A stretch of DNA of 64,000 bases from Pirellulales bacterium (GCA_019636335.1 JAHBXR010000021.1:1-64000); one strand, 5' to 3'; numbered from the stretch's first letter, positions 46,126 through 54,582 are shown. Numbers and translations: made by a program. Notes: generated from the sequence alone by a model not told the origin.

Positions 46126-46210
46126 AGACAGGACGCGCCCGAGATCGGCAGGCGCCCATCTGGAAGCGGCTTCGATTTGGTTCGTGTCAATCAGCATGGC
46201 TGGCACAATC

Positions 46211-46226
46211 AGCAACCAACGTGCCA
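46211..46226 (-). promoter_or_regulatory. sigma-54 (-24/-12) promoter of the sulfate operon
   Basis: On the minus strand TGGCACG-TTGG-TTGCT, an exact match to TGGCACG-N4-TTGC[AT] with GG and GC 10 bases apart. It points at the sulfate-binding protein gene and predicts transcription from about 46200, leaving a leader of nearly 290 bases. A sigma-54 activator gene is divergent beside it. Confidence 0.8.
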
Positions 46227-46341
46227 AATGCTGAAATGGTCCAGGAATTGCCTGATACAGCGATCCTGGATAGGCCACGGCAAGCGTGCCGTTATATTCA
46301 ATGGAAAATCACCCATTACCAGCATATAATACGGTTAAATA

Positions 46342-46357
46342 CCACGGAATACCGTGG
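46342..46357. promoter_or_regulatory. CCACGG-AATA-CCGTGG palindrome
   Basis: A perfect 6+6 inverted repeat 22 bases before the activator ATG, next to A/T-rich sequence (ATATAATACGG) that could be its promoter. Likely an operator, perhaps autoregulatory. Confidence 0.5.
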
Positions 46358-46378
46358 CATGTCACAGAAGAGGCCAGA

Positions 46379-48001
46379 ATGGAACAGTTCAACCAGCTAA
46401 TCTTGGATGTGTGGCGGGAGGCGTGCCGGCATATTGAGATCGGGGAATCGGTCGCGGCCAACGCGCCGATTCTCTTCCACCGTTTACCGGTCGATGCTGT
46501 CTTGGTGCGGCAAATCGACTTGGAGCGTTCCTGCGTGGAAACGGTCGCTGCCGGTGCCTGCCGACCCGTTCCCTTGCCGAAGCAGAACCGCACGGATTGC
46601 ACGCCGGAGCAACTGCGGGCGCTGGCCAGTTGGTGCCGTGCCAAGGAATCGCTCCACCTGGCCAACGGCCAGTTGCAGTCCGCGCTAACCGGGCTGTTGC
46701 CGACGGATCTGGAAGGCGAGATTCTTGCCGGTCCCTTGAACGGACCCGATGGGCCCGTGGGCATCCTGATTCTCGTCGCGCGCGAGCCGCAGGCCTTTCG
46801 CGACCGGCATGTCGAGATGCTTTCGAGCCTGCTCGAACCGTTTACCGTCTGGCTCGAGAACAATCGACGTCTGCGCGAGTTGCGCACGCTAAGAGAAGCC
46901 GCCGAGGCGGACAAGCAATCGCTGCTCCGCCGCCTCGGACGCACGGACATCAGCGACTCGATCGTCGGCGCGGACTCGGGCCTGCGTCCCGTCATGGAAC
47001 GCGTGCAGCTCGTGGCCCGGGCCGACGTGCCGGTGCTGATCCTCGGCGAAACGGGATCGGGCAAAGAAGTGGTGGCCCGGGCGATTCACACCCAATCGAG
47101 CCGTTCCAACGGCCCCTTCTTGCGCGTGAATTGCGGTGCCATCGCCCCGGAACTGGTCGACTCGGAATTGTTCGGTCACGAGCGGGGCAGCTTCACCGGG
47201 GCGACTGGACTGCGCAAGGGTTGGTTCGAGCGTGCCGACGGCGGCACCCTGTTTCTCGACGAATGCGGTGAACTCCCCCCCTCGGTACAAGTGAGGTTGC
47301 TGCGCATTCTGCAGGATGGCACGTTCGAACGCGTCGGCGGCGAGCAGCAATTGCACGTCAACGTACGCATCGTGGCGGCCACGCATCGCGATCTCGAGGC
47401 CATGGTCGCCGACGGCCGCTTCCGCGAAGATCTGTGGTACCGCCTGGCCGTGTTCCCGATTCGTCTGCCTCCCTTGCGCGATCGCTTGGAAGATATTCCG
47501 GCGATGGCGACACACTTTGCGATGCGTTCGGCCCATCGCCTGGGGATGCCGCTGGCCTTGCCCTCGGTCGAGGATATCAACCTGCTGGTGTCCTATTCGT
47601 GGCCAGGCAACGTCCGCGAGTTGGCCGCCGTCATCGAGCGCGCCGCGATCCTGGGAGATGGCAAGCACCTCGCGGTGGCCAAGGCCTTGGGGACGGTTAG
47701 CCCACGCCCCGTCCCGGCGGCAGCACCGACACGACCGATTTCGCCACTAGGAGAGTTTTCGGTGGCCACAACGAGCAAATTCATTTCGCTCGACGAAGCG
47801 ATGCGCCGGCATATTGCCCACGCGCTGGCCGAAACGAACGGTCGCATCGAAGGCCCCGACGGCGCCGCGAAACTGCTCGACATCAATCCGCACACACTCC
47901 GCGCGCGGATGCGCAAGCTGGGAGTCGACTGGAAGACCTACCGTCGCAACCGCCGGACAGCCCTGCCGAGCGCCGGCAATGGCTACGCGTCGCAGCTTTA
48001 G
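46379..48001 (+). CDS. sigma-54-dependent transcriptional activator (GAF-AAA+-Fis)
   Basis: 540 residues. N-terminal GAF-like sensor (about 15-165; GPLNGPDGPVGILILVARE then DRHVEMLSSLLEPFTVWLE), AAA+ core with GETGSGKEVVAR (Walker A, about 223), SELFGHERGSFTGAT (the GAFTGA sigma-54 contact is GSFTGA), GGTLFLDECGELP (Walker B), and a C-terminal Fis-type helix-turn-helix (AAKLLDINPHTLRARMRKLG). NorR/SfnR-like layout. No receiver domain, so it senses a small ligand. Location between the two sulfur operons and the sigma-54 site at 46211 imply that it controls sulfate uptake. I chose the ATG at 46379 because the protein-like N-terminus starts there. Confidence 0.9.
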   Translation: MEQFNQLILDVWREACRHIEIGESVAANAPILFHRLPVDAVLVRQIDLERSCVETVAAGACRPVPLPKQNRTDCTPEQLRALASWCRAKESLHLANGQLQSALTGLLPTDLEGEILAGPLNGPDGPVGILILVAREPQAFRDRHVEMLSSLLEPFTVWLENNRRLRELRTLREAAEADKQSLLRRLGRTDISDSIVGADSGLRPVMERVQLVARADVPVLILGETGSGKEVVARAIHTQSSRSNGPFLRVNCGAIAPELVDSELFGHERGSFTGATGLRKGWFERADGGTLFLDECGELPPSVQVRLLRILQDGTFERVGGEQQLHVNVRIVAATHRDLEAMVADGRFREDLWYRLAVFPIRLPPLRDRLEDIPAMATHFAMRSAHRLGMPLALPSVEDINLLVSYSWPGNVRELAAVIERAAILGDGKHLAVAKALGTVSPRPVPAAAPTRPISPLGEFSVATTSKFISLDEAMRRHIAHALAETNGRIEGPDGAAKLLDINPHTLRARMRKLGVDWKTYRRNRRTALPSAGNGYASQL

Positions 48002-48028
48002 GGGTCAGTAGGCAGGGGACAGGGGTTA
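48001..48028. repeat. family C repeat
   Basis: GGGGTCAGTAGGCAGGGGAC and AGGGGTTAG directly after the activator stop, in the convergent gap. Confidence 0.5.
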
Positions 48029-48042
48029 GCTGTCCTCGACCA

Positions 48043-49083
48043 CTATTTCGACTGGCCGATGGCCTGTTGGATCTGGTCGTAGATCGCCCCTTCGGCAAAG
48101 AACCGGTCGAAGGCGGCCTGCCAGTCTTTCTCGAGCGCGGTGATCGGCTTCAACTCGATCGTCGGGAACTGCGCGGAGTGCCTGGCCCAAACCTCGTCGT
48201 TCGTCGGGCGGTAATAGTGACTGGCGATGATCTCTTGCGCCTCGGGCGTGTAGAGATACTCGAGGTACGCGGTTGCCGCATCGCGCGTGCCCTTGTGATC
48301 GACCACCGCATCGACCATCGCCACCGAGGGCTCGGCGATGAGACTCACCGAGGGATAGACGATCTCGAGCTCGCCTGGCTGTTCGGCCACTTCACGGTAG
48401 GCCTCGTTCTCCCAGCCCAGGTGGACGTCGCCGATTTTTTTCTGCGCGAAGGTCGTGGCAGAACCGCGTGCCCCCGAGTCGAGCACGGGCACCTGGCGAT
48501 AGAGTTGCGTGACAAACTCCTGGGCCTCCTGGTCGCTTCCCCCGCGCGAAATTACCGACAGCCAGGCGGCCAGAAAGTTGAGCTTCGCTCCGCCGCCGGT
48601 CTTCGGATTCGGCGTGATGATCTCGACGCCCGGCTTCACGAGATCGGCCCAGTCGTGGATCCCCTTCGGATTCCCCTTGCGAACGATGAAGACGATCGTC
48701 GAGTAGTAGGGGATCGACGACCGCGGCAGGCGAGCTTCCCAGCCGGGCTGAATCAGGCCCTTGGCGCGAATCGCGTCGATATCCGACCACAACGCCAGCG
48801 TCACGACGTCGGCGTCGAGCCCGTCGATGACGGCGCGGGCTTGGCTCGTCGAACCACCGTGCGACTGCCGTACCGACACTTTCTGACCGGTACGCTGGGC
48901 GTAGTCCGCCTCGAACTTCGCGTTGATCGCCTGATAGAGCTCGCGCGTGGGGTCGTACGAGACATTGAGCAATTCGAGCGCGGGAAGCGCCGGCTGCTCG
49001 GAAGAGGCCGTCGACGGCGCCTCGGCGCAACCCGTGAACGCGAGCAGACCCCAACCCAACGCGGCCATCCAAAGACGTTTCAT
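48043..49083 (-). CDS. second sulfate-binding-type lipoprotein
   Basis: 346 residues from the ATG at 49083. Lipobox LLAFTGC. Same motifs as the first paralogue (LELLNVSYDPTRELYQAINA, RQSHGGSTSQARAVIDGLDA, STIVFIVRKGNPKG, TPNPKTGGGAKLNFLAAWLS, FAQKKIGDVHLGWENEAY). No permease or ATPase follows it, so it probably shares CysTWA. Being last in the cystathionine operon suggests either a different oxyanion or expression under different sulfur states. Confidence 0.88.
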   Translation of the reverse strand: MKRLWMAALGWGLLAFTGCAEAPSTASSEQPALPALELLNVSYDPTRELYQAINAKFEADYAQRTGQKVSVRQSHGGSTSQARAVIDGLDADVVTLALWSDIDAIRAKGLIQPGWEARLPRSSIPYYSTIVFIVRKGNPKGIHDWADLVKPGVEIITPNPKTGGGAKLNFLAAWLSVISRGGSDQEAQEFVTQLYRQVPVLDSGARGSATTFAQKKIGDVHLGWENEAYREVAEQPGELEIVYPSVSLIAEPSVAMVDAVVDHKGTRDAATAYLEYLYTPEAQEIIASHYYRPTNDEVWARHSAQFPTIELKPITALEKDWQAAFDRFFAEGAIYDQIQQAIGQSK

Positions 49084-49245
49084 CGTTGCTCCGTCGATCG
49101 TGATTCCCTCTTTCAACGCGCGCGAACCTCGCGCTCGGCGCGTGGAGGGATCTTCAGGAGCAACTTATGTGCCGGGCTATTTACTGGCCCCTCGGATCGA
49201 CGTAGCGGCGGCGGCGGAGGAGGACTGAAATGCCCTGCGTCGCTG

Positions 49246-50490
49246 TCACGTGCCCAGGGCCTGCTGCAGATCGCCGATGAGATCGTGTACATCTTCTACA
49301 CCCACCGACAGGCGAACCAGGCCATCGTCGATGCCAATCTCGGCGCGTTTGGCGGCCGGGATCGAGGCGTGCGTCATCAGCGCCGGGTGCTCGATCAGGC
49401 TTTCGACGCCTCCCAGACTCTCGGCGAGCGCAAAAAGCTGGCAACGTTCGAGGAAGCGGCGAGATCGGGCCTCGCCTCCTTCCAGTACCACCGAGATCAT
49501 CCCCCCGAAGGCGGCCATCTGCCGACGTGCCAGGACATGCTGTGGGTGACTGGGCAGGCCGGGGTAGTACACGTGACGAACTCCCCGCTGCCGGGCAAAC
49601 CATTCGGCGATCTGCAGTGCATTCTGGCAGTGGCGCTCCATGCGCAGCGCGAGGGTCTTCACGCCGCGCAGGGCGAGGAAGCTATCGAAGGGCCCGCTGA
49701 TACCACCGACGGCGTTCTGCAGAAAGCCCAGTTGCTGTGCCAGTGAGGGATTCTCGCCCACCACGGCGATCCCGCCGATCATATCGCTGTGACCGTTCAA
49801 ATACTTCGTCACCGAGTGGACGACGATGTCGAAGCCCAGCGACAAGGGACGCTGCACGTACGGGGTGGCAAAAGTGTTGTCCGCCACGCAGATCAGCTTG
49901 TGGCGTTGGCCAAGTTCGGCAATGGCCGCCAGATCGGCCAGCTTGAGCAATGGATTCGACGGCGTCTCGATCCAGATCATGCGCGTCGTGGGGCGGAGCG
50001 CGGCCTCGAACGAGGCCAGGTTCGTCGGATCGACGTAGCTGAAATCGAGATTGGCGCTACGGCGACGCACGCGTTCAAACAGGCGATACGAGCCGCCGTA
50101 GATGTCGTCGCAGACGATGACGTGCGATCCGTGATCGAGCAATTCGAGTACCGTGCCGATCGCGGCCAGCCCCGAGGCGAAGGCGAAGCCCGCGGTTCCG
50201 TCTTCGAGATCGGCGACACAGCGCTCCAAGGCGAAGCGCGTCGGATTGTGGCTACGGCCGTAGTCGAGCCCCTTGTGTACGCCGGGCGATTGCTGCACGT
50301 AGGTGCTATTGGCGTAGATGGGGGTCATGACGGCGCCGGTCGACGGATCGGGCGACTGTCCGGCGTGGATCGCGCGTGTAGCGAAACCGTGGCGCAGCGC
50401 AGCAGCCGGCACGCCTGGCTGGGCGGCATCGCGGACAAAGATCGGCACATGGCCGAGCGGCAAGTCGCTCGAAGAGTTCGCGGTGGGCAT
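49246..50490 (-). CDS. PLP-dependent cystathionine gamma-lyase / gamma-synthase
   Basis: 414 residues. Start at the ATG 50490, placed five bases after AAGGAAG; another ATG is directly before. Motifs: GFATRAIHAGQSPDPSTGAV, YANSTYVQQSPGVHKG and YGRSHNPTR, FASGLAAIGTVLELLDHG, CVADNTFATPYVQRPLSLG, VVHSVTKYLNGHSDMIGG (PLP Lys), ESLGGVESLIEHPALMTH, LVRLSVGVEDVHDL. Acts on cystathionine: next to the beta-synthase, the likely role is gamma-lyase in reverse transsulfuration, releasing cysteine. A forward gamma-synthase role cannot be ruled out by sequence. Confidence 0.9.
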   Translation of the reverse strand: MPTANSSSDLPLGHVPIFVRDAAQPGVPAAALRHGFATRAIHAGQSPDPSTGAVMTPIYANSTYVQQSPGVHKGLDYGRSHNPTRFALERCVADLEDGTAGFAFASGLAAIGTVLELLDHGSHVIVCDDIYGGSYRLFERVRRRSANLDFSYVDPTNLASFEAALRPTTRMIWIETPSNPLLKLADLAAIAELGQRHKLICVADNTFATPYVQRPLSLGFDIVVHSVTKYLNGHSDMIGGIAVVGENPSLAQQLGFLQNAVGGISGPFDSFLALRGVKTLALRMERHCQNALQIAEWFARQRGVRHVYYPGLPSHPQHVLARRQMAAFGGMISVVLEGGEARSRRFLERCQLFALAESLGGVESLIEHPALMTHASIPAAKRAEIGIDDGLVRLSVGVEDVHDLIGDLQQALGT

Positions 50491-50535
50491 CATGACTTCC
50501 TTGTCTGGGTTCGCTGTTGAATCCTTCAACAGTCG

Positions 50536-51909
50536 CTAGGCGGCCAGTTGTTGTCGGCGCAGATAATTCAAGACATCCACGCGGGTAATCAGACCGTGGA
50601 AACCGTCGCGATCGGCGACGATCGCGACCTTGCCGGCATGGAAGATCGGCAGCAGATCCTGCACCCGTGCGTGCGGCGCAACGGTCTCGAGCCCCGTGGT
50701 CATGATCGTGCGGCAGGTCTGGCGGAAGGCCTGGGCGCCATCGGCCACGGCGAGCAAGAGATCGGATTCGTCGAGGATGCCCACGATGCGATTCCCTTCG
50801 AGGACCGGCAACTGCGAGATGTCGTAGAGCCGCATGCGGGCGTAGGCCACGGTGAGCAGGTCGTCGGGCGCCACGCTGACGACGGCGCCGTCGGCAAACC
50901 GGCGGACGATCATGTCGCGCAAATCGCCAAAGGTGGCCGTGCGGCGAAAGCCCTGGTCGGCCATCCAGTGGTCGTTGTACATCTTCGAGAGGTACTTGTT
51001 GCCCGAGTCGCAGACGAAGGTGACGACCGACTTTGCTTGTTGCTGATCGCGGCAGTAACGCAGCGCGGCGGCGACGAGCGTACCTGAAGAGGAACCGGCA
51101 AGGATCCCTTCTTGCCGCAGCAGATCGCGCGCCGTGGAGAGACTTTCGGCATCGGCGATCGTGTAGGCGTGACGCACGCGCGACAGGTCGACGATGGGCG
51201 GAATGAAATCTTCGCCGATCCCTTCGACCACCCAGGAGCCTGCCTCGCCAAGGTGCCCTGTCTTGATGTATTCGGCAAGCACGGAGCCGGCCGGATCGGC
51301 CAGCACCATTTCGACCTGTGGGGCCACCCGCGCGAAAAAGTTCGACAGCCCGGTCAGCGTGCCTCCCGATCCGACGCCACAGACGATCGCGTCGAGCTCG
51401 TGCGCGGTCTGCGACCAGATTTCCGGACCGGTGGTCGTTTCGTGCGCGAGCGGATTCGCCGGATTGTTGAACTGGTTGATGTAGTGCGAGCGTGGCGTCT
51501 CGCGCGCGATGCGTTCGGCCATGTCCTGGTAGTATTGCGGATGACCGCGCCCCACATCGCTGCGCGTCATGACCACATCGGCGCCGAGCGCCTTGAGATG
51601 GAAGATCTTCTCCTGGCTCATCTTGTCGGGGATGACCAGAATCAGGCGGTAGCCCTTTTGTGCGGCAACCAGCGCCAGGCCCAGGCCGGTATTGCCGGCG
51701 GTAGCTTCGATCAACGTCGAGCCAGGCCCGATCTGTCCGGCACGTTCCGCGGCCTCGATCATCGAACGGCCGATGCGGTCCTTGATCGAGCCGCCCGGAT
51801 TGTGACTTTCGAGCTTGAGAAACAGGCGGCAGGGCCCGCAATCGAAGTTTCGCACCTCGACGAGGGGCGTGTTGCCGATGAGGCGCAGGAGATCGGATGA
51901 GGTGCGCAT
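50536..51909 (-). CDS. cystathionine beta-synthase with CBS domain pair
   Basis: 457 residues from the ATG at 51909. PLP fold: RLIGNTPLVEVRNF, LESHNPGGSIKDRIGRSMIE (Lys), ATAGNTGLGLALVAAQKGYR, VCGVGSGGTLTGLSNF, and VVTFVCDSGNKYLSKMYND. From about residue 335 two CBS repeats (VVSVAPDDLLTVAYARMRLY..., LETVAPHARVQDLLPIFHAG) follow; these usually bind adenosyl ligands and sense S-adenosylmethionine. Makes cystathionine from serine or O-acetylserine and homocysteine. First gene of the operon; 45 bases before the lyase. Confidence 0.9.
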   Translation of the reverse strand: MRTSSDLLRLIGNTPLVEVRNFDCGPCRLFLKLESHNPGGSIKDRIGRSMIEAAERAGQIGPGSTLIEATAGNTGLGLALVAAQKGYRLILVIPDKMSQEKIFHLKALGADVVMTRSDVGRGHPQYYQDMAERIARETPRSHYINQFNNPANPLAHETTTGPEIWSQTAHELDAIVCGVGSGGTLTGLSNFFARVAPQVEMVLADPAGSVLAEYIKTGHLGEAGSWVVEGIGEDFIPPIVDLSRVRHAYTIADAESLSTARDLLRQEGILAGSSSGTLVAAALRYCRDQQQAKSVVTFVCDSGNKYLSKMYNDHWMADQGFRRTATFGDLRDMIVRRFADGAVVSVAPDDLLTVAYARMRLYDISQLPVLEGNRIVGILDESDLLLAVADGAQAFRQTCRTIMTTGLETVAPHARVQDLLPIFHAGKVAIVADRDGFHGLITRVDVLNYLRRQQLAA

Positions 51910-52141
51910 GGTTGGATTACTTCCGTGTGGGCGGGTGAAGAGCGGGGGCGTGCAATTTTTTCCGACGCTCAAGAAGGCCCTCATCATTCCCTTCGGACCA
52001 GTCGGCGTGGCCGCTTGATTCCACTTAGACGGCAATCTCCGCCACTTTCTGGACATGACGATGGCCACCCAGCAAGTGGTCTGGAAATGGTGCTAGCAGC
52101 GCTGAAAATGAGCACTAAAACAATCACCATTCTGATAATAC

Positions 52142-52158
52142 CCCTTATCAGATAAGGG
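52142..52158. promoter_or_regulatory. CCCTTATC-A-GATAAGGG operator-like palindrome
   Basis: A perfect 17-base palindrome in the 438-base divergent space between the beta-synthase and the Cys/Met-rich gene. On the minus strand it sits just before TATTAT and just after TGCAAA, where a repressor would block RNA polymerase. The remaining bases of the gap (51910-52347) show no riboswitch pattern known to me. Confidence 0.6.
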
Positions 52159-52347
52159 TTTGCATTCAGATCGGGTATTGCTACACTTCGGTGGCGATTG
52201 GTTCGCCCAAGACCCGTCAACGGGAGGAATTCAGAAGGAACGTGGCGTCTCTGTCCGTAGCCAGCGGAGGAGCGCCGACCGGAATGGCATGCTCGGCAGC
52301 GTGATGGTCACGCGGACTCGAGCGTCCTGCGGATAAGGAGATACTCG

Positions 52348-52809
52348 ATGACGATGCAGATGATCATGGATCGACCGGGCATGAAGATGGAGCCGATGGG
52401 GGGCATGCAGTCGCCCATGAGCGGCATGCCCAGCATGGGCAACATGATGATGGTGCCCCGCTGCAAGGTGAAGATGGAAAAGTGCGCGGGGGGCATGAAG
52501 ATGACCTGCGTCTGCGACGACGAGATGTCGTGCGCAACCTTCCAGAACATGTGCATGATGCTCTGTGAAGGCATGTGTAGCTGCTACTGCATGAAGAACG
52601 GCATGGTACTGTGCCAGTGCAACATGGCCATGTGCAACTGCAAATGCACCATGACCGACGACGGCTGCTCGATCATGTGCACCAGCGGCGACAAGTCGTG
52701 CTGCAACATGCTGCAGGCCTGCTGCGAATGCATGTCGTGCTGCCTCGAAGAAGGCTGCGTCTGCATGATCTGCTTCGGCGGCACCCCCGTCTGCTGCTGC
52801 ACCTGCTAA
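52348..52809 (+). CDS. Cys- and Met-rich small protein (metallothionein-like or sulfur-rich)
   Basis: 153 residues containing 31 Cys and 31 Met (about 40% of the protein). The first 35 residues are a Met-rich tail (MTMQMIMDRPGMKMEPMGGM). The rest carries tight Cys motifs: TCVCDDEMSC, CEGMCSCYCMKNGMVLCQC, MCNCKC, SCCNMLQACCECMSCC, TPVCCCTC. No signal peptide. AAGGAGA precedes the ATG by six bases. I recall similar Cys-rich proteins in planctomycetes but no function. Soft-metal (Cu, Zn) binding or a sulfur amino-acid reserve are both possible. It faces the cystathionine operon, sharing its intergenic region. Confidence 0.8.
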   Translation: MTMQMIMDRPGMKMEPMGGMQSPMSGMPSMGNMMMVPRCKVKMEKCAGGMKMTCVCDDEMSCATFQNMCMMLCEGMCSCYCMKNGMVLCQCNMAMCNCKCTMTDDGCSIMCTSGDKSCCNMLQACCECMSCCLEEGCVCMICFGGTPVCCCTC

Positions 52810-52845
52810 GCCCGGGCACGCTGTTCTCCGCCGTGGCGGAGGATC

Positions 52846-52898
52846 AAAAAACCACCTAAGCGGCCTGTCAGCCGGGTCGCGCGGGTGGTTTTTTTTTT
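52846..52898 (+). terminator. rho-independent terminator of Cys/Met-rich gene
   Basis: AAAAAACCACC (52846-52856) pairs with GGTGGTTTTTT (52884-52894), extended to ten T (52889-52898). The A-run on the left makes it bidirectional in form. A second hairpin CTCCGCC-GT-GGCGGAG lies at 52826-52841. Confidence 0.8.
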
Positions 52899-53783
52899 GC
52901 GCCAGCCCCAGATGCCGTGGCATATGACAGCGATCAGCCGTCGCATTTCACAGAACCCTTGCGATTTAACGGCCCGCCGTGGCTGCTTTTGCCGGCTGAA
53001 CCGGTTGTTCTACGTCGGGGGTTCTTGCGTTTCACTGTCCCCTTGCCGGCCACAAAGACCCTATCGCGCTGGGGCGAGAAACGGTCGCACGTCGATGCCC
53101 GCAGCCGATCATGCTGATATGGCCGCAAGGTACCGCTCGGTCGCAAGTTGCGTGCAGTGCGTTCCGGCTCGCCGCCCGTCGGCAACCGAGGCATGAACGC
53201 CATGCCAGGTACATCATCAGGAAGACGATGCACATTGGCATGAAACTAGCTTACTAGTGCTGCGACCGAGGGAGCGGAATCAAGGGCCAACGAGTCAGCC
53301 GCAACGCACAGCGAGGCGGGCATCGCGGCGGCTCGGGGAACGTTGGCCAAGGATGGGACGGACCAAGGACAGAGGCACTAATTCGGCGTGCCCGTCTGGC
53401 ATTCGAGCGGAACGGAACAGCTCATGCCGATGGTGGCCGCGCCGTGAGAGAGGTGTGTCATTTTCACCAACCGCATTAGCCGACAACTGCTCCCGCCTTC
53501 GCGCATCGAGTTCGCGCTGCCGACCGAGCAGGAGACTTGGTACGGCGACGCCTCGACGAGCTTCGCGCCGCTTCATGCGCAGCAGTTCGCGGCCGTTCCG
53601 ACGGCCGTCGCCACGATGAATTGCTGCCAGATGGGGATATTCCAAATGGCGTACGCCGCCGCGGTGCGACAACTCTCGATGAAGCGCCGTCGCCAACTGC
53701 GCCGTTACCGCGCGACGTTCTTGAATTAGTCATCGCGTCGTTCTCGCCTCATGCCATGCCGCGCATCCACCCGCGCGGTGGGG
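52899..53783. other. gene-poor interval, one possible gene remnant
   Basis: About 885 bases without a credible full gene. The frame 53460-53729 reads ALPTEQETWYGDASTSFAPL, then AAVPTAVATMNCCQMG and AYAAAVRQLSMKRRRQLRRY, which is protein-like. It lacks ATG/GTG/TTG after the TGA at 53445, except an internal ATG, so it may be a decayed or truncated gene. Confidence 0.3.
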
Positions 53784-54149
53784 TCATTTCGTTGCCTCCT
53801 CGTCAGGCCAGCTAAAGCTGCTTCTGCCACGGGTTTCGAGACAAGTGGCGTCTGGGGGGCACTGCCCAGGGAGCCAATCTCGCTGAGCCTGAGTTGCTAG
53901 CTCGGCGAGCCAACTTTCCATCCACGGCTGCGGGTGTGCGCCGGTAAACCGGTAAAGCAGGACCATGGCATCGGCCACCGCGTTCCTCTTTAGGCCGGCC
54001 CAACAGGCGGATAGTTCGGGCCCCCAAGCCAGGCAACACTGACCGCGATTGCAACCGGGGGGCACCACGAGCTCATCAACGCCGAAGCACTGGAGTTGAC
54101 GGGGCGACGCCAGTTCACCTGGCTTGGACGACGAAAAGGCCCGTACCAA
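53784..54149 (-). CDS. hypothetical small protein
   Basis: 121 residues, TTG start without a clear ribosome-binding site. Composition is plausible (DAMVLLYRFTGAHPQPWMES, WLAELATQAQRDWLPG) with several Cys in the first half. Not recognised; could be spurious. Confidence 0.3.
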   Translation of the reverse strand: MVRAFSSSKPGELASPRQLQCFGVDELVVPPGCNRGQCCLAWGPELSACWAGLKRNAVADAMVLLYRFTGAHPQPWMESWLAELATQAQRDWLPGQCPPDATCLETRGRSSFSWPDEEATK

Positions 54150-54184
54150 GCCGGAGCGTTCTAGGAAGCGATCACGCGGCGGGG

Positions 54185-54208
54185 AAAACCGCCCACAAGA
54201 CGGGCGGT
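54185..54208 (-). terminator. terminator downstream of tRNA-Met
   Basis: On the minus strand ACCGCCC-GTCTTGT-GGGCGGT followed by TTT, 46 bases after the tRNA 3' end. Confidence 0.65.
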
Positions 54209-54253
54209 CCCCATCGGGGCCACCGAAGAGCCGGTTGCCAGAAAGAAAAAAAG

Positions 54254-54327
54254 TAGCGGCGCAGGGATTCGAACCCCGGACACGCGGATTATGATTCCGC
54301 TGCTCTAACCAACTGAGCTACGCCGCC
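54254..54327 (-). tRNA. tRNA-Met (CAT), elongator type
   Basis: 74 nucleotides without encoded CCA. The cloverleaf is complete: acceptor GGCGGCG/CGCCGCT, D arm GCTC-AGTTGGTTA-GAGC, anticodon stem GCGGA/TCCGC with loop ATCATAA (anticodon CAT), T arm CGGGG-TTCGAAT-CCCTG, discriminator A. The G1-C72 pair is a G-T wobble; GCGGAATCATAATCCGC is the elongator Met pattern rather than initiator or Ile2. Confidence 0.9.
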
Positions 54328-54582
54328 AAGAGGCGTTCCGTCCGTGATTTGTGGCCACCGGATCGGAAACTGGCAAGAGGCCCAATGTAGCCGATCCGAA
54401 GCCCTCCTCTCAAGCACCCCCACCGCGTCGTTCTCGCCGCCCCGAATGCTGCGATGACGAACTGGGCAAAATGAGCCGCTTCTCGCGCCGTGCCGGCTTG
54501 AAATTGGCACGATCCAAACGGTGGGGCTGATTTTAGGGAGGACACCGCATGGCTGCAACGGGCTCGCCGCGGCGTCTCGAAT

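Noticed and set aside
46201..46215. Plus-strand TGGCAC...AGCAA as a second sigma-54 promoter toward the activator
   Set aside because: Only five bases separate TGGCAC and GCA; the consensus needs seven, so the spacing is wrong.
51910..52140. SAM or SAH riboswitch in the cystathionine beta-synthase leader
   Set aside because: The TTATC...GGGG look was tempting, but the conserved core of S-box or SAH elements is missing.
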